Part shown: positions 1 through 9,257 of the stretch, in pieces | How positions within the stretch are numbered: position 1 is the stretch's first letter | Layout of the letters: the number at the start of each line of letters is the position of its first letter | DNA from: Paracoccaceae bacterium | GTDB lineage: Bacteria; Pseudomonadota; Alphaproteobacteria; Rhodobacterales; Rhodobacteraceae | Length of the DNA stretch: 9,610 nucleotides | Direction of reading: 5' to 3' | NCBI GenBank assembly: GCA_003500165.1 | Contig: DNSZ01000050.1 | Coordinates: forward strand, 1-9,610 | Made by a program: the position numbers and the translations under genes | The notes under the pieces: generated by a model | Seen by the model: the letters and a program-made list of their open reading frames with translations, nothing else | Database searches by the model: none | What the model was told of the DNA's origin: nothing

Positions 1-148
1 CCCCCGCGCCATACCGCGCGCCGCCGCGTTGCGGCCGTCCGGCCCACGATCCCGCCCTGCATCGGTCCCAGCCTGTCGGGCGCGCGAGGCGTGGCCGCAC
101 TATCCGCGCGTGGCCGGCCGGGATCAACCGCCCGCCGCTGCCGGCCCA
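1..148. other. Stretch at left edge with no supportable gene
   Basis: This GC-rich segment lies downstream of the minus-strand MFS gene. A possible minus-strand start at 62 would run off the window edge after about 20 codons, rich in Arg and Ala, and cannot be judged. A GGCCGG at 113-118 can pair with CCGGCC at 141-146, just past the MFS stop codon, but it has no T-tract, so I do not call it a terminator. Confidence 0.4.
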
Positions 149-1411
149 TCAGGCCGTGCCGGTGGGCCGAAGCATGGCCGAAAGCACGGTTTCATGGCCC
201 GGTTCGGGATGGCGCGGGATCAGCGCGGCCATCATCAGCGACAGACCCGCGATCGCCGCGGCCAGCAGAAAGACACCGCCCGGCGCCACGATCCACAGAT
301 AGCCCAGCGCCGCCGGCAGAAACACCGCAGCGATGTGGTTGATGGTAAAGGCCACCGCGGCCGTCGGGGCGATGTCGGCCGGATCGGCGATCTTCTGGAA
401 ATAGGTCTTCAGGGCGAAAGCCAGCGCAAAGAACAGATGGTCGATCACGTAAAGCGTCGCCGCCAGCGCGATTCCCCAGCCCAGCCAGTAGACCCCGCCA
501 TAGGCCAGGAAGACGAAGATCAGCCCGGCATATTCGAACATCAGCGCCGCGCGTTCGCCGAAGCGACCCACGGCGCGCCCCATCAGCGGCGCAAACAGCA
601 TGTTGGCGGCGAAGTTGATCAGAAACAGTGCCGTCAGATCGTGCACCGCAAAGCCGAAGCGTTCGACCATCATGAAGGCGGCGAAGACGACGAAGATCTG
701 CCGGCGCGCGCCCGACAGGAACTGCAGCACACAATAGAGCCAGTAGCGCCGGCGCAGCACCAGCCGCCGGGTCTGCGGCGTTGGCGCCTCGAACTGGCGA
801 AAGGCAAGCGCGCAATAGGCCGTCAGCGCCAGCGTCGCACCGCCCGCGATCGCATAGACGCTGGCATAGTCAAAGCTGGCGCCTGCGCGTTCGGCGAGCG
901 TGCCGTAAAGGTAGATGCCGCCATAGGCGAGGAAGGCCGCGCCGGAGCCGACCGCGACCAGCCAGCCCAGCACCTGCGGCGCCCGCGCCTTGTCGATCCA
1001 TTGCAGTTGCAGCGACTGGTTGACGGTTTCGTAGTAGTGAAACCCGATCGAACTGATCATCGTGGTCAGCAGCAACCCGCCAAAGGACGGGAAATGCGCG
1101 ACGATCGCCGTGCCAAGACCAAGCGCGGCGAGCGAGACAAGGGCCAGAACCTGCTCGCGCATCAGCCGGATCACAAGGATCACGCCGACGGCGAGAAACC
1201 CCGGAATCTCGCGCACCGTGTGCAGCCAGCCGATCTCGACCCCGGTAAAGCCCGCCGCCTCGATCACGAAATTGTTCAGAAGCGCCGACCAGCTGGCAAA
1301 GGATAACGGCATCGCCGCGGCCATCACGACCAGAAGCGCGATCGGCCCGCGCCAGATCGGCAATTGCCGTGCCTGGGCCAGCGGCAGGGAGGCGGTGCGT
1401 GTCATCGCCAT
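149..1411 (-). CDS. MFS-type membrane transporter, substrate unknown
   Basis: This 420-aa protein is very hydrophobic, with about 12 predicted membrane segments (the first near residues 19-40, the last near 376-398), the usual size and layout of the major facilitator superfamily. The GRAVGRFGERAAL segment at 278-290 resembles the basic loop between helices of MFS carriers. An unusual aromatic/polar stretch, FHYYETVNQSLQLQW (124-138), sits in or beside a membrane helix and could line a substrate path; that is inference. A basic loop around 215-223 probably divides the two halves on the cytoplasmic side. The start ATG at 1411 has no strong ribosome binding site; a second in-frame ATG two codons later (1405) has an AGG about 8 nt upstream and may be the real start. 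The gene is transcribed alone, divergent from the exported-protein gene at 1637. I cannot name the substrate. Confidence 0.8.
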   Translation of the reverse strand: MAMTRTASLPLAQARQLPIWRGPIALLVVMAAAMPLSFASWSALLNNFVIEAAGFTGVEIGWLHTVREIPGFLAVGVILVIRLMREQVLALVSLAALGLGTAIVAHFPSFGGLLLTTMISSIGFHYYETVNQSLQLQWIDKARAPQVLGWLVAVGSGAAFLAYGGIYLYGTLAERAGASFDYASVYAIAGGATLALTAYCALAFRQFEAPTPQTRRLVLRRRYWLYCVLQFLSGARRQIFVVFAAFMMVERFGFAVHDLTALFLINFAANMLFAPLMGRAVGRFGERAALMFEYAGLIFVFLAYGGVYWLGWGIALAATLYVIDHLFFALAFALKTYFQKIADPADIAPTAAVAFTINHIAAVFLPAALGYLWIVAPGGVFLLAAAIAGLSLMMAALIPRHPEPGHETVLSAMLRPTGTA

Positions 1412-1560
1412 GGCCTAGACGGTGGCGCCCCGCTTGGCGAGGGGGGATGGCGGCACGGCGCCCTACAATCTGGCCCGCGATGCCAAGTCCGGCCTTGCCG
1501 GCGCCGTCGGCGGATGCCATAGGGGTGATCAGCGGCACGCTGCGCTCGCCACTTCATCGG

Positions 1561-1587
1561 TTGGCAAGTTCGGCGGGCCGGTATAAT
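1561..1587 (+). promoter_or_regulatory. Sigma70-like promoter for the 1637 gene
   Basis: A perfect TATAAT (1582-1587) stands out in this GC-rich DNA. TTGGCA (1561-1566) matches the -35 consensus at 5 of 6 positions. The spacer is 15 bp, shorter than the usual 17, so activity may be modest or factor-assisted. Transcription would start near 1594, giving a leader of about 40 nt before the ATG at 1637. This argues against the in-frame ATG at 1586, which overlaps the -10 box. Confidence 0.55.
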
Positions 1588-1636
1588 GTTGCGTTGCCGC
1601 TGCGACCAGGCGGCCTGCTGTCAATTGGAGAGAAAC

Positions 1637-2131
1637 ATGCAAAGACTTGCGACCCTCGTCGCCGCCGCTGCGACCGCGCTGACCGCCGGTGCGGCTTCCG
1701 CCCAGTTCACCGAATGGGGTCAGGAAGCCGGCTGGAAGATCATGATCAATGACGAGATGGGTGGCGGCTGCCTGATCACCAAGACCGAAGCCGATGGCGA
1801 CCAGGTTCAGATCGGCTACAACCCGTCGGGTGACCGCGGCTATATCGCTGCCTACGCCCTGCGCGACACCGACCTCGCCGCTGGCGAGAAAGTGCGCCTG
1901 TTCTTCGACCTCGACAACGACTACTTCTATGGCGAGGCGGTCGGCCAGGCGGTCGAGGGATACCATGGCGGTTATGTCTGGTTCGACAACCCGGACTTCC
2001 TCACCGACATCGAGAACAAGCGCAGCATGGTGGTGTGGTCCGAGGGTGTCGAGCCGTTCCGGATCGACCTGACCGGCACCAAGGCCGCGATCGCCAAGGC
2101 GCTCGAATGCCAGGCCCAGCAGGGCAGCTGA
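1637..2131 (+). CDS. Small exported protein of unknown function
   Basis: This 164-aa protein begins with a clear Sec signal peptide: M-Q-R, a hydrophobic Ala/Leu core, and an ASA-Q cleavage site after residue 22. The mature part is acidic and aromatic-rich and has only two cysteines, C45 (in MGGGC) and C158 near the C-terminus, well placed for a disulfide in the periplasm. The layout (an N-terminal W-x-I strand, a first Cys early, a last Cys in a C-terminal helix after a GTKAAI-type segment) loosely recalls IalB-like exported proteins of alphaproteobacteria, but I do not claim membership. The start at 1637 is chosen because GGAG (1627-1630) lies 6 nt upstream and the signal peptide begins there. 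The gene has its own promoter-like element and a strong terminator, so it is probably a single-gene transcript. Function not recognised. Confidence 0.8.
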   Translation: MQRLATLVAAAATALTAGAASAQFTEWGQEAGWKIMINDEMGGGCLITKTEADGDQVQIGYNPSGDRGYIAAYALRDTDLAAGEKVRLFFDLDNDYFYGEAVGQAVEGYHGGYVWFDNPDFLTDIENKRSMVVWSEGVEPFRIDLTGTKAAIAKALECQAQQGS

Positions 2132-2170
2132 TTGCGATCCAGATCGGCCGCCGCTGTGGGGGCCACAACA

Positions 2171-2195
2171 GGGCGCGCCACGGTGCGCCCTTTTT
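2171..2195 (+). terminator. Rho-independent terminator after the 1637 gene
   Basis: GGGCGCGC (2171-2178) pairs with GTGCGCCC (2183-2190) in an 8-bp stem including one G-T pair, with a CACG loop, followed by TTTTT (2191-2195). It lies 39 nt past the stop codon and has the full form of an intrinsic terminator. Confidence 0.85.
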
Positions 2196-2250
2196 CTTGA
2201 CGCGGGACCGGGGGGGGGTGCGGGCGCGCCCTTCGTTCGGCCGGGAAGCA

Positions 2251-2280
2251 CGGTCCTGGCCTTGGGGCCGGACGGGACCG
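2251..2280 (-). terminator. Possible hairpin at the end of the minus-strand GT25 transcript
   Basis: CGGTCC (2251-2256) is complementary to GGACCG (2275-2280), with a further GGCC/GGCC pair inside (2258-2261 and 2266-2269). It lies between the convergent genes, 67-97 nt beyond the glycosyltransferase stop. There is no T-run on either strand, so it is at best a weak or Rho-assisted end signal. Confidence 0.25.
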
Positions 2281-2347
2281 CGGGCGCCGTTTCACGCCAG
2301 CGGGTCATGGATCGTGCCTGCTGGCATGAACTCATCGCGTTTTGCGA

Positions 2348-3148
2348 TCAGCCGCGGCGCCTGGCTTCCCGGACGACCGATTCCACGACCCATGCGGCGC
2401 GGTTGTCGGCGTCGATGGCGCACCGGCATCGGGCCAGCGTCTTCTGGAACCGCCCTTCGCGAAGCTCGCCATCATGGGCAAGCGGCAGCGCGCCATGGGT
2501 AAAGCGACGAGCCACGCGGGCGACCCGCCGCGACCCCTGAAGCGTTTCCGATTGCTGAAAAAGCGGTGCTGTCAGCGCATAGCAGTGCCGCTGTGAAAGC
2601 CCGTAGGACAGGAACACGTCAAACGGCCGCAGCGCAGCCTTGGCCTGGGCGATCGCGCCAAGCGCAAGATCGATCCCCGCCTGCGAGGCATAAAGGATGG
2701 CATGGGTCGAGGTCATCGACCACAGCCGGGCCAGGCCCGGGCCGGCGCCGGTTGCCAGGGCGAGGCCAAAGAACCCGAAAGGCCCCAGTTGCGGGACGCA
2801 ACCGGCACGCGAAATCCCCAGATACAGCAGGTCTGCATCGGCAGGGGGGGTCGGAAGCTCGCCCATCGGTCGGGCGAATTCGACATCGTCTTCCAGAATG
2901 ACGAAGGGCGGCGCGGGGGCGGCGCGCAACGCGCGCTCATGCGACAGGGCGCAGCCAAGCCAGGAGGGTCGGCATCGGATGCCCTCGACAAAGTCGAAAC
3001 GCCATCCGGCCGCCTGCAGGATGGCCGCCACATGGCGGCGGCGCGCATGCGCCTCGGGCTGGGTGACGACCAGCACCGGCAGGCCCGGGACCGCCAGGCC
3101 CTGCCGGGTCTTGTCGGGCAAGGGCTGCGTCGGGGGCGCGTCATCCAT
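2348..3148 (-). CDS. Glycosyltransferase family 25-like protein
   Basis: This 266-aa, probably cytosolic protein resembles family 25 glycosyltransferases, which add sugars to lipopolysaccharide or other surface glycans from nucleotide-sugar donors. The signature is clear: a first beta-strand and basic helix (VLVVTQPEAHARRRH, 25-39), then FVEGI (53-57), the GCALSH motif (65-70), and VILEDDVEF (83-91) carrying the acidic metal/donor-site motif. Further on, MTSTHAILYASQAGIDLAL matches the family's 'H-A-[YI]-L' region. The opening strand reads LVVTQ where LDR is more usual, so it is a diverged member. The ATG at 3148 is chosen because the frame upstream overlaps the previous gene; no strong ribosome binding site is visible, so translation may depend on coupling. 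It starts 55 nt after the exported-protein gene and is probably the last gene of the mdh-side transcript. Acceptor and sugar are unknown. Confidence 0.75.
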   Translation of the reverse strand: MDDAPPTQPLPDKTRQGLAVPGLPVLVVTQPEAHARRRHVAAILQAAGWRFDFVEGIRCRPSWLGCALSHERALRAAPAPPFVILEDDVEFARPMGELPTPPADADLLYLGISRAGCVPQLGPFGFFGLALATGAGPGLARLWSMTSTHAILYASQAGIDLALGAIAQAKAALRPFDVFLSYGLSQRHCYALTAPLFQQSETLQGSRRVARVARRFTHGALPLAHDGELREGRFQKTLARCRCAIDADNRAAWVVESVVREARRRG

Positions 3149-3203
3149 GCGTGTTCGGGCGGCGGCGCGGGGCCTGGCCGCGGCGCCCGCCTTCAGTTGA
3201 GCG

Positions 3204-5383
<2,180 letters not shown>

Positions 5384-5441
5384 CTAGCCGTGGCCGGGCC
5401 GGGGCGCAAGCCGGGGCCGGGGCAGGGGGAGCGCGGCAGGC

Positions 5442-5771
5442 TCAGGCCGGGTCGCCGTCGGCGGCGGCGGTGTGCGGCATCGCTTCCCAGGCGTCGCCCG
5501 CGGCCAGAACGCAGGTCAGCCCATCGGGCGTGGTGACGGTGACCGTCCAGGTGCCGGTGGCCGGCGCGGCGAAGAGTTCCATCAGGTGGTGCGGGCCGGC
5601 GAGCCCGGCCGATTGTCGGCTTTCGCCGAAATGCCCGGTCAGCCGGTCGAGCACGATCTGGCGTGGGGCGCAGCCGGGTCCGGCCTGAGCGGCCTGGCCA
5701 AGCCAGATGAGCGCGGCGAGGCCAAAGGACATGGCGAAAAGCGTCTTCCGGGAATCGGGTGTCGGGTGCAT
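5442..5771 (-). CDS. Small exported protein of unknown function
   Basis: This 109-aa protein has an N-terminal signal: a polar start with R8 and K9, a hydrophobic core (about 12-25), and an AQA-G cleavage site after residue 30. The mature 79 residues include two cysteines, C34 (GCAPR) and C87 (GLTC), likely to form a disulfide, with a central HLMELFAAPATGTWTVTVTT strand-rich segment. I have the impression that this pattern (CAPR, then GTWT, then DGLTC, then AAGDAW) recurs in alphaproteobacterial hypothetical proteins, but I could not check it. The ATG at 5771 is chosen over the upstream in-frame start at 5957 because AAGGA lies about 10 nt before it and the signal peptide begins there. It is first in the minus-strand block, ahead of mdh. 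Function not recognised. Confidence 0.75.
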   Translation of the reverse strand: MHPTPDSRKTLFAMSFGLAALIWLGQAAQAGPGCAPRQIVLDRLTGHFGESRQSAGLAGPHHLMELFAAPATGTWTVTVTTPDGLTCVLAAGDAWEAMPHTAAADGDPA

Positions 5772-5885
5772 GTCGGCGATCCTTCTTGCAATGGGGCCGC
5801 GGCGCCTGGGCGCGGCGATGCGGCCCAGACTGGCGCAAACCGCCGAATCGGGTGTGAAGCGGCCGCGCGCGCCCCCGTTCTGCGC

Positions 5886-5907
5886 GGCAACGGCTTGCCC
5901 CGTTGCC
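5886..5907. promoter_or_regulatory. Perfect inverted repeat in the divergent spacer
   Basis: GGCAACGG (5886-5893) and CCGTTGCC (5900-5907) form an 8-bp perfect inverted repeat around a 6-nt centre (CTTGCC). No T-tract follows, and it directly adjoins the TTGACC candidate -35 box, so an operator is a better guess than a terminator. It lies between the divergent mdh-side and nnrU/sdh-side genes. Confidence 0.4.
5892..5903 (+). repeat. 12-bp direct repeat, copy 1 (upstream of nnrU-like gene)
   Basis: GGCTTGCCCCGT occurs here, inside the inverted repeat, and again exactly at 6561-6572 before sdhC. Both copies lie about 65-80 bp ahead of a start codon. Confidence 0.4.
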
Positions 5908-5934
5908 TTGACCGGCCCCGATCTGTCATAGGCT
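5908..5934 (+). promoter_or_regulatory. Weak promoter candidate for nnrU-like gene
   Basis: TTGACC (5908-5913) matches the -35 consensus at 5 of 6 bases. The best -10 is TAGGCT (5929-5934), only 3 of 6, at 15 bp spacing. The position, about 35 bp before the start codon, is reasonable, but the -10 is poor. Confidence 0.3.
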
Positions 5935-5968
5935 GTGGGGAATCCATCGACCGCCACGGAGTGTCTGC

Positions 5969-6529
5969 ATGTTGTTACTGATCGTCGGCCTGCTGCTGTG
6001 GAGCCTTGCCCATCTGTTCAAGCGGCTCGCGCCCGAGGCCCGGGCAAGTCTGGGCGACCGTGGCAAGGGCCTGGTCGCCCTGGCCATTCTCGTCAGTGTG
6101 GTGCTGATGTGGATCGGCTATCGCCACGCGCCGGTGATTCCGATCTACAACACGCCCGCCTGGACGATCCACCTGAACAATCTGCTGATGCTGGTGGCGA
6201 TCTATTTTCTGGGCATTTCGGGGGCGAAGGGGCGGCTTTCCGCCCGGTTCCGGCATCCGATGCTGGGCGGCATCAAGATCTGGGCGATCGCGCATCTGAT
6301 CGTCAATGGCGATCTGGCCTCGATCCTGCTGTTTGGCGGCCTGCTGGCCTGGGCGGTGGTCGAGGTGATCCTGATCAACCGGCAGGACCGGGGCTGGACC
6401 CCGCCCGCACCCGGGCCGGTGGCCAAGGATATCCGGCTGGGCGTCATCACGCTGGTCCTGTACGCCGCGATCGTGGGCATCCATTGGTGGCTGGGGGTGT
6501 GGCCGCTGCCGGGCACTGCGCCGGGGTGA
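5969..6529 (+). CDS. NnrU-family integral membrane protein
   Basis: This 186-aa protein has about five to six membrane segments (near 1-17, 34-52, 70-84, 102-136 in two passes, and 155-178). The block FRHPMLGGIKIWAIAHLIVNGDL (94-116, quoted for position) is the NnrU-family signature, with conserved H96, H109, N113 and G114. The family is named for a gene near denitrification clusters and is related to the plant Z-ISO carotene isomerase, a heme protein; H15, H68, H96, H109 and H172 are possible ligands, but its role here is unknown. The ATG at 5969 follows GGAG (5958-5961) with 7 nt between. It lies 99 nt before sdhC on the same strand, so it may be co-transcribed with the sdh operon or have a separate transcript. 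No other denitrification gene is seen, so I do not use the nnrU symbol as a functional claim. Confidence 0.88.
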   Translation: MLLLIVGLLLWSLAHLFKRLAPEARASLGDRGKGLVALAILVSVVLMWIGYRHAPVIPIYNTPAWTIHLNNLLMLVAIYFLGISGAKGRLSARFRHPMLGGIKIWAIAHLIVNGDLASILLFGGLLAWAVVEVILINRQDRGWTPPAPGPVAKDIRLGVITLVLYAAIVGIHWWLGVWPLPGTAPG

Positions 6530-6539
6530 TCCATCCCGG

Positions 6540-6556
6540 CCGCGACCCGTTCGCGG
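6540..6556 (+). other. Short hairpin between nnrU-like gene and sdhC
   Basis: CCGCGA (6540-6545) and TCGCGG (6551-6556) form a perfect 6-bp stem with a CCCGT loop, 11 nt past the nnrU-like stop. It has no T-run. It may be a weak end signal or mRNA-stabilising hairpin ahead of the sdhC promoter. Confidence 0.3.
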
Positions 6557-6560
6557 TGCA

Positions 6561-6572
6561 GGCTTGCCCCGT
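6561..6572 (+). repeat. 12-bp direct repeat, copy 2 (upstream of sdhC)
   Basis: This is an exact second copy of GGCTTGCCCCGT (first at 5892-5903). Its last two bases are the first two of the proposed sdhC -35 box. Confidence 0.4.
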
Positions 6573-6598
6573 GACACCGCGCACGAATCCGCTACAAC
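6571..6598 (+). promoter_or_regulatory. Sigma70-like promoter candidate for sdhCDA
   Basis: GTGACA (6571-6576, 5 of 6 against TTGACA) and TACAAC (6593-6598, 4 of 6 against TATAAT) are separated by 16 bp. Initiation near 6605 would give a short leader containing the AGGAGG ribosome binding site at 6617-6622. If real, sdh has a promoter separate from the nnrU-like gene. Confidence 0.5.
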
Positions 6599-6628
6599 AA
6601 TGTCAGGACGCTGCAGAGGAGGCCATGC

Positions 6629-7012
6629 ATGGCGGATATGGAACGCAACGGGCGCCCGCTATCCCCGCATCTGCAGGTCTATCGCTGGCAGATGTCGATG
6701 TTCAGTTCGATCCTGAACCGGATCACCGGCAACGCGCTGATCGCCGGCGGTCTGCTGATCGTCTGGTGGCTGGTCGCCGCCGCCACCAGCGAACGCTATT
6801 TCAACTTTGTCGACTGGATCGCCACCTCCTGGATCGGCGATCTGGTGCTGCTCGGCTCGGTCTGGGCGCTGTGGTATCACGCGCTGGCCGGGTTGCGGCA
6901 TCTGATCTGGGATACCGGCCGCGGCCTTGATATCGCCACCGCCAACCGGCTTGGCTGGGCCGCGCTCGGCGGATCCGTGGTTCTGACCGCGATCACCGCA
7001 CTTCTGGCCTGA
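6629..7012 (+). CDS. sdhC: Succinate dehydrogenase cytochrome b556 subunit SdhC
   Basis: This 127-aa protein is the larger membrane anchor of complex II, binding heme b and ubiquinone in the inner membrane. RPLSPHLQVYR (9-19) is the family's N-terminal motif. SSILNRITG contains S27 and R31, which match the quinone-site Ser27 and Arg31 of E. coli SdhC at the same numbers; E. coli His30 is Asn here. YHALAGLRH (83-91) carries H84, the heme-ligand position, and H91. Three membrane helices are expected (about 33-53, 66-90, 105-126). The start at 6629 is chosen over the ATG at 6625 (another frame): AGGAGG at 6617-6622 is 6 nt upstream. It opens the sdh operon and is followed 14 nt later by sdhD. 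Confidence 0.97.
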   Translation: MADMERNGRPLSPHLQVYRWQMSMFSSILNRITGNALIAGGLLIVWWLVAAATSERYFNFVDWIATSWIGDLVLLGSVWALWYHALAGLRHLIWDTGRGLDIATANRLGWAALGGSVVLTAITALLA

Positions 7013-7026
7013 AGGGGACCCGACCG

Positions 7027-7398
7027 ATGCACTTCATCACCGATCGAAAACGCGCCGAGGGCTTTGGGTCGTCAAAGACGGGAACCGAGCATTTCTGGTC
7101 GATGACAATCTCGTCGGTCGCGCTGTTGGTCCTGACGCCGCTGTTCCTGATCGCCGTGGCGCCGGTGCTGGGCGCGCCGCATGACGTGGTGCTTGCCCAT
7201 TTCGCGCGGCCATTCCCCGCGCTCGTCACCGGGCTGACGATCGTCGTCGGCTTTGTGCATTTCAAGGACGGGGTGCGGGTGGTGATCGAGGACTATACCG
7301 ACGGGCTGATGCGCAAGGCGCTGATCGTCGGCACCACGATGCTGAGCTATGCCGCCATCGCGGCGGGGCTGCTGGCGCTTGGCCGCATGGCGCTTTGA
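7027..7398 (+). CDS. sdhD: Succinate dehydrogenase membrane anchor subunit SdhD
   Basis: This 123-aa protein is the second membrane anchor of complex II and completes the heme b and ubiquinone pocket with SdhC. Three hydrophobic helices lie near 26-48, 65-79 and 98-120. [13 protein letters not shown] (78-90) is diagnostic: H78 corresponds to the E. coli heme ligand His71, and D89-Y90 to Asp82-Tyr83 at the quinone site, with the same 11-residue spacing. The N-terminal [20 protein letters not shown] stretch is typical of alphaproteobacterial SdhD. The ATG at 7027 follows AGGGGA (7013-7018) by 8 nt. The stop is 11 nt before the sdhA start, so expression is tightly linked. Confidence 0.95.
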   Translation: MHFITDRKRAEGFGSSKTGTEHFWSMTISSVALLVLTPLFLIAVAPVLGAPHDVVLAHFARPFPALVTGLTIVVGFVHFKDGVRVVIEDYTDGLMRKALIVGTTMLSYAAIAAGLLALGRMAL

Positions 7399-7409
7399 AG
7401 GGATCCGAG

Positions 7410-9212
7410 ATGACCGCCTATCCATACCAGACGCATGACTATGACGTGGTCGTCGTGGGCGCCGGCGGGGCGGGGCTGCGCGCCACGCTCGGCATGGCCG
7501 AACAGGGGCTGCGCACCGCCTGCGTGACCAAGGTCTTTCCGACCCGGTCGCACACCGTGGCCGCCCAGGGCGGCATCGCCGCAAGCCTTGGCAATATGGG
7601 CCCCGACCACTGGCAGTGGCACATGTACGACACCGTCAAGGGGTCGGACTGGCTGGGCGATGTCGACGCGATGGAGTACCTCGCCCGCGAGGCGCCCAAG
7701 GCGGTCTATGAGCTCGAACATTACGGGGTGCCGTTTTCGCGCACCGAGGACGGCAGGATCTACCAGCGTCCGTTCGGCGGCCACACCACCGAATTCGGTG
7801 AGGGCAAGGCCGTGCAGCGCACCTGCGCGGCCGCCGACCGGACCGGGCACGCCATCCTGCACACGCTCTATGGCCAGTCGCTGAAACAGAAGGCCAAGTT
7901 CTTTGTCGAATATTTCGCGATCGACCTGATCATGTCCGAAGACGGGGTGTGCCAGGGCGTTCTGGCCTGGCGGCTGGAGGACGGCACGCTGCATCTCTTC
8001 AACGCGCGGATGACGGTGCTGGCGACCGGCGGCTATGGCCGGGCCTATTTCTCGGCCACCTCGGCGCATACCTGCACCGGTGACGGTGGCGGCATGGTCG
8101 CCCGCGCCGGCCTGCCGCTGCAGGACATGGAGTTCGTCCAGTTCCACCCCACCGGCATTTTCGGCGCCGGCGTGCTGATCACCGAAGGTGCGCGCGGCGA
8201 GGGTGGCTATCTGACCAACGCCAATGGCGAACGCTTCATGGAGCGCTATGCGCCCACCTACAAGGACCTTGCCAGCCGCGACGTGGTCAGCCGCTGCATG
8301 ACGCTGGAGATTCGCGAAGGCCGCGGCGTCGGGCCGAATGGCGACCATATCCATCTGCATCTCAACCACCTGCCGCCCGAGGTGTTTGTGGAAAAGCTGC
8401 CGGGCATCACCGAAAGCGCACGCATCTTCGCGGGCGTCGATGCCCGCAAGGACCCGATCCCGGTGCTGCCGACGGTGCACTACAATATGGGCGGCATCCC
8501 GACGAACTATTGGGGCGAGGTGCTGAACCCGACCGCGGACAACCCCGACGCCATCGCCCCGGGGCTGATGGCGGTGGGCGAGGCCGGCTGTGCCTCGGTC
8601 CATGGGGCGAACCGGCTGGGGTCGAATTCGCTGATCGACCTCGTGGTGTTCGGCCGTGCGGCGGCGATCCGGGCGGGCGAAATCCTTGACCCGACCGAGG
8701 CCATGGCGGCGCCGAACCAGGCCTCGGTGGACAAGGCGCTCGACCGGTTCGACGGGTTGCGCCACGCCAGGGGTGGCGTGCCCACGGCCGAATTGCGGCT
8801 GGAGATGCAAAAGACCATGCAAGAGGATGCCGCGGTGTTCCGGACCGAGGAAACGCTTGCCCAGGGCGTGCGCCGGATGACCGACGTGGCCGCAAAGCTC
8901 GACGACGTGAAGGTGACCGACCGGTCGATGATCTGGAACTCCGACCTGATGGAGACGCTGGAACTGACCAATCTGATGCCGAACGCGCTGGCCACCATCG
9001 TCTCGGCAGCGGCCCGCAAGGAAAGCCGTGGGGCCCACGCCCATGAGGATTACCCCGACCGCGACGACGCCAACTGGCGGGTGCATACGCTGGCCTGGGT
9101 GAATGGCGGGGTGAGCCTGGGCTATCGGCCGGTGCATACCAACCCGATGCTGGGCCACAATGCGGGCGGCATCGACCCGGCCCGGATCGCCCCCAAGGCA
9201 AGGGTGTATTGA
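7410..9212 (+). CDS. sdhA: Succinate dehydrogenase flavoprotein subunit SdhA
   Basis: This 600-aa subunit oxidises succinate to fumarate on the cytoplasmic face of the membrane and passes electrons via FAD to SdhB. The FAD-binding GAGGAG is at 17-22, and [10 protein letters not shown] (46-55) holds H48, the covalent FAD attachment residue. Substrate-site residues line up with E. coli: H246 (in HPTGI; His242), R290 (in SRDVV; Arg286), H357 (in HYNMGG; His354) and R402 (in RLGSNSL; Arg399). GARGEGGYL is at 260-268. All catalytic residues are present and length is normal. The ATG at 7410 is chosen over an in-frame TTG at 7395 overlapping the sdhD stop, because GAAGGGA (7397-7403) is 6 nt upstream and the family begins near here. 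The next gene downstream is vapD-like rather than sdhB. Confidence 0.98.
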   Translation: MTAYPYQTHDYDVVVVGAGGAGLRATLGMAEQGLRTACVTKVFPTRSHTVAAQGGIAASLGNMGPDHWQWHMYDTVKGSDWLGDVDAMEYLAREAPKAVYELEHYGVPFSRTEDGRIYQRPFGGHTTEFGEGKAVQRTCAAADRTGHAILHTLYGQSLKQKAKFFVEYFAIDLIMSEDGVCQGVLAWRLEDGTLHLFNARMTVLATGGYGRAYFSATSAHTCTGDGGGMVARAGLPLQDMEFVQFHPTGIFGAGVLITEGARGEGGYLTNANGERFMERYAPTYKDLASRDVVSRCMTLEIREGRGVGPNGDHIHLHLNHLPPEVFVEKLPGITESARIFAGVDARKDPIPVLPTVHYNMGGIPTNYWGEVLNPTADNPDAIAPGLMAVGEAGCASVHGANRLGSNSLIDLVVFGRAAAIRAGEILDPTEAMAAPNQASVDKALDRFDGLRHARGGVPTAELRLEMQKTMQEDAAVFRTEETLAQGVRRMTDVAAKLDDVKVTDRSMIWNSDLMETLELTNLMPNALATIVSAAARKESRGAHAHEDYPDRDDANWRVHTLAWVNGGVSLGYRPVHTNPMLGHNAGGIDPARIAPKARVY

Positions 9213-9257
9213 GTGCGCGACATTGGCATCGGCCACAACCGCGAAAGGAGGGGCGGG

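Noticed and set aside
29..1306. Long plus-strand open frame (425 codons) opposite the MFS gene
   Set aside because: It is Arg/Gln/His-rich, has a TTG start with no ribosome binding site, and mirrors a clear membrane transporter on the other strand.
2210..2218. Run of nine G residues
   Set aside because: It is in the non-coding gap between convergent genes; a homopolymer outside a gene or promoter gives no sign of phase-variable control.
1529..2335. Minus-strand open frame opposite the 1637 exported protein
   Set aside because: It would run through the terminator and promoter of the plus-strand gene, which has signal peptide and ribosome binding site support.
9213..9257. GTG-started extension of vapD directly after the sdhA stop
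   Set aside because: The added 15 residues do not resemble VapD, and the AGGAGG before the ATG at 9258 fits the family start.
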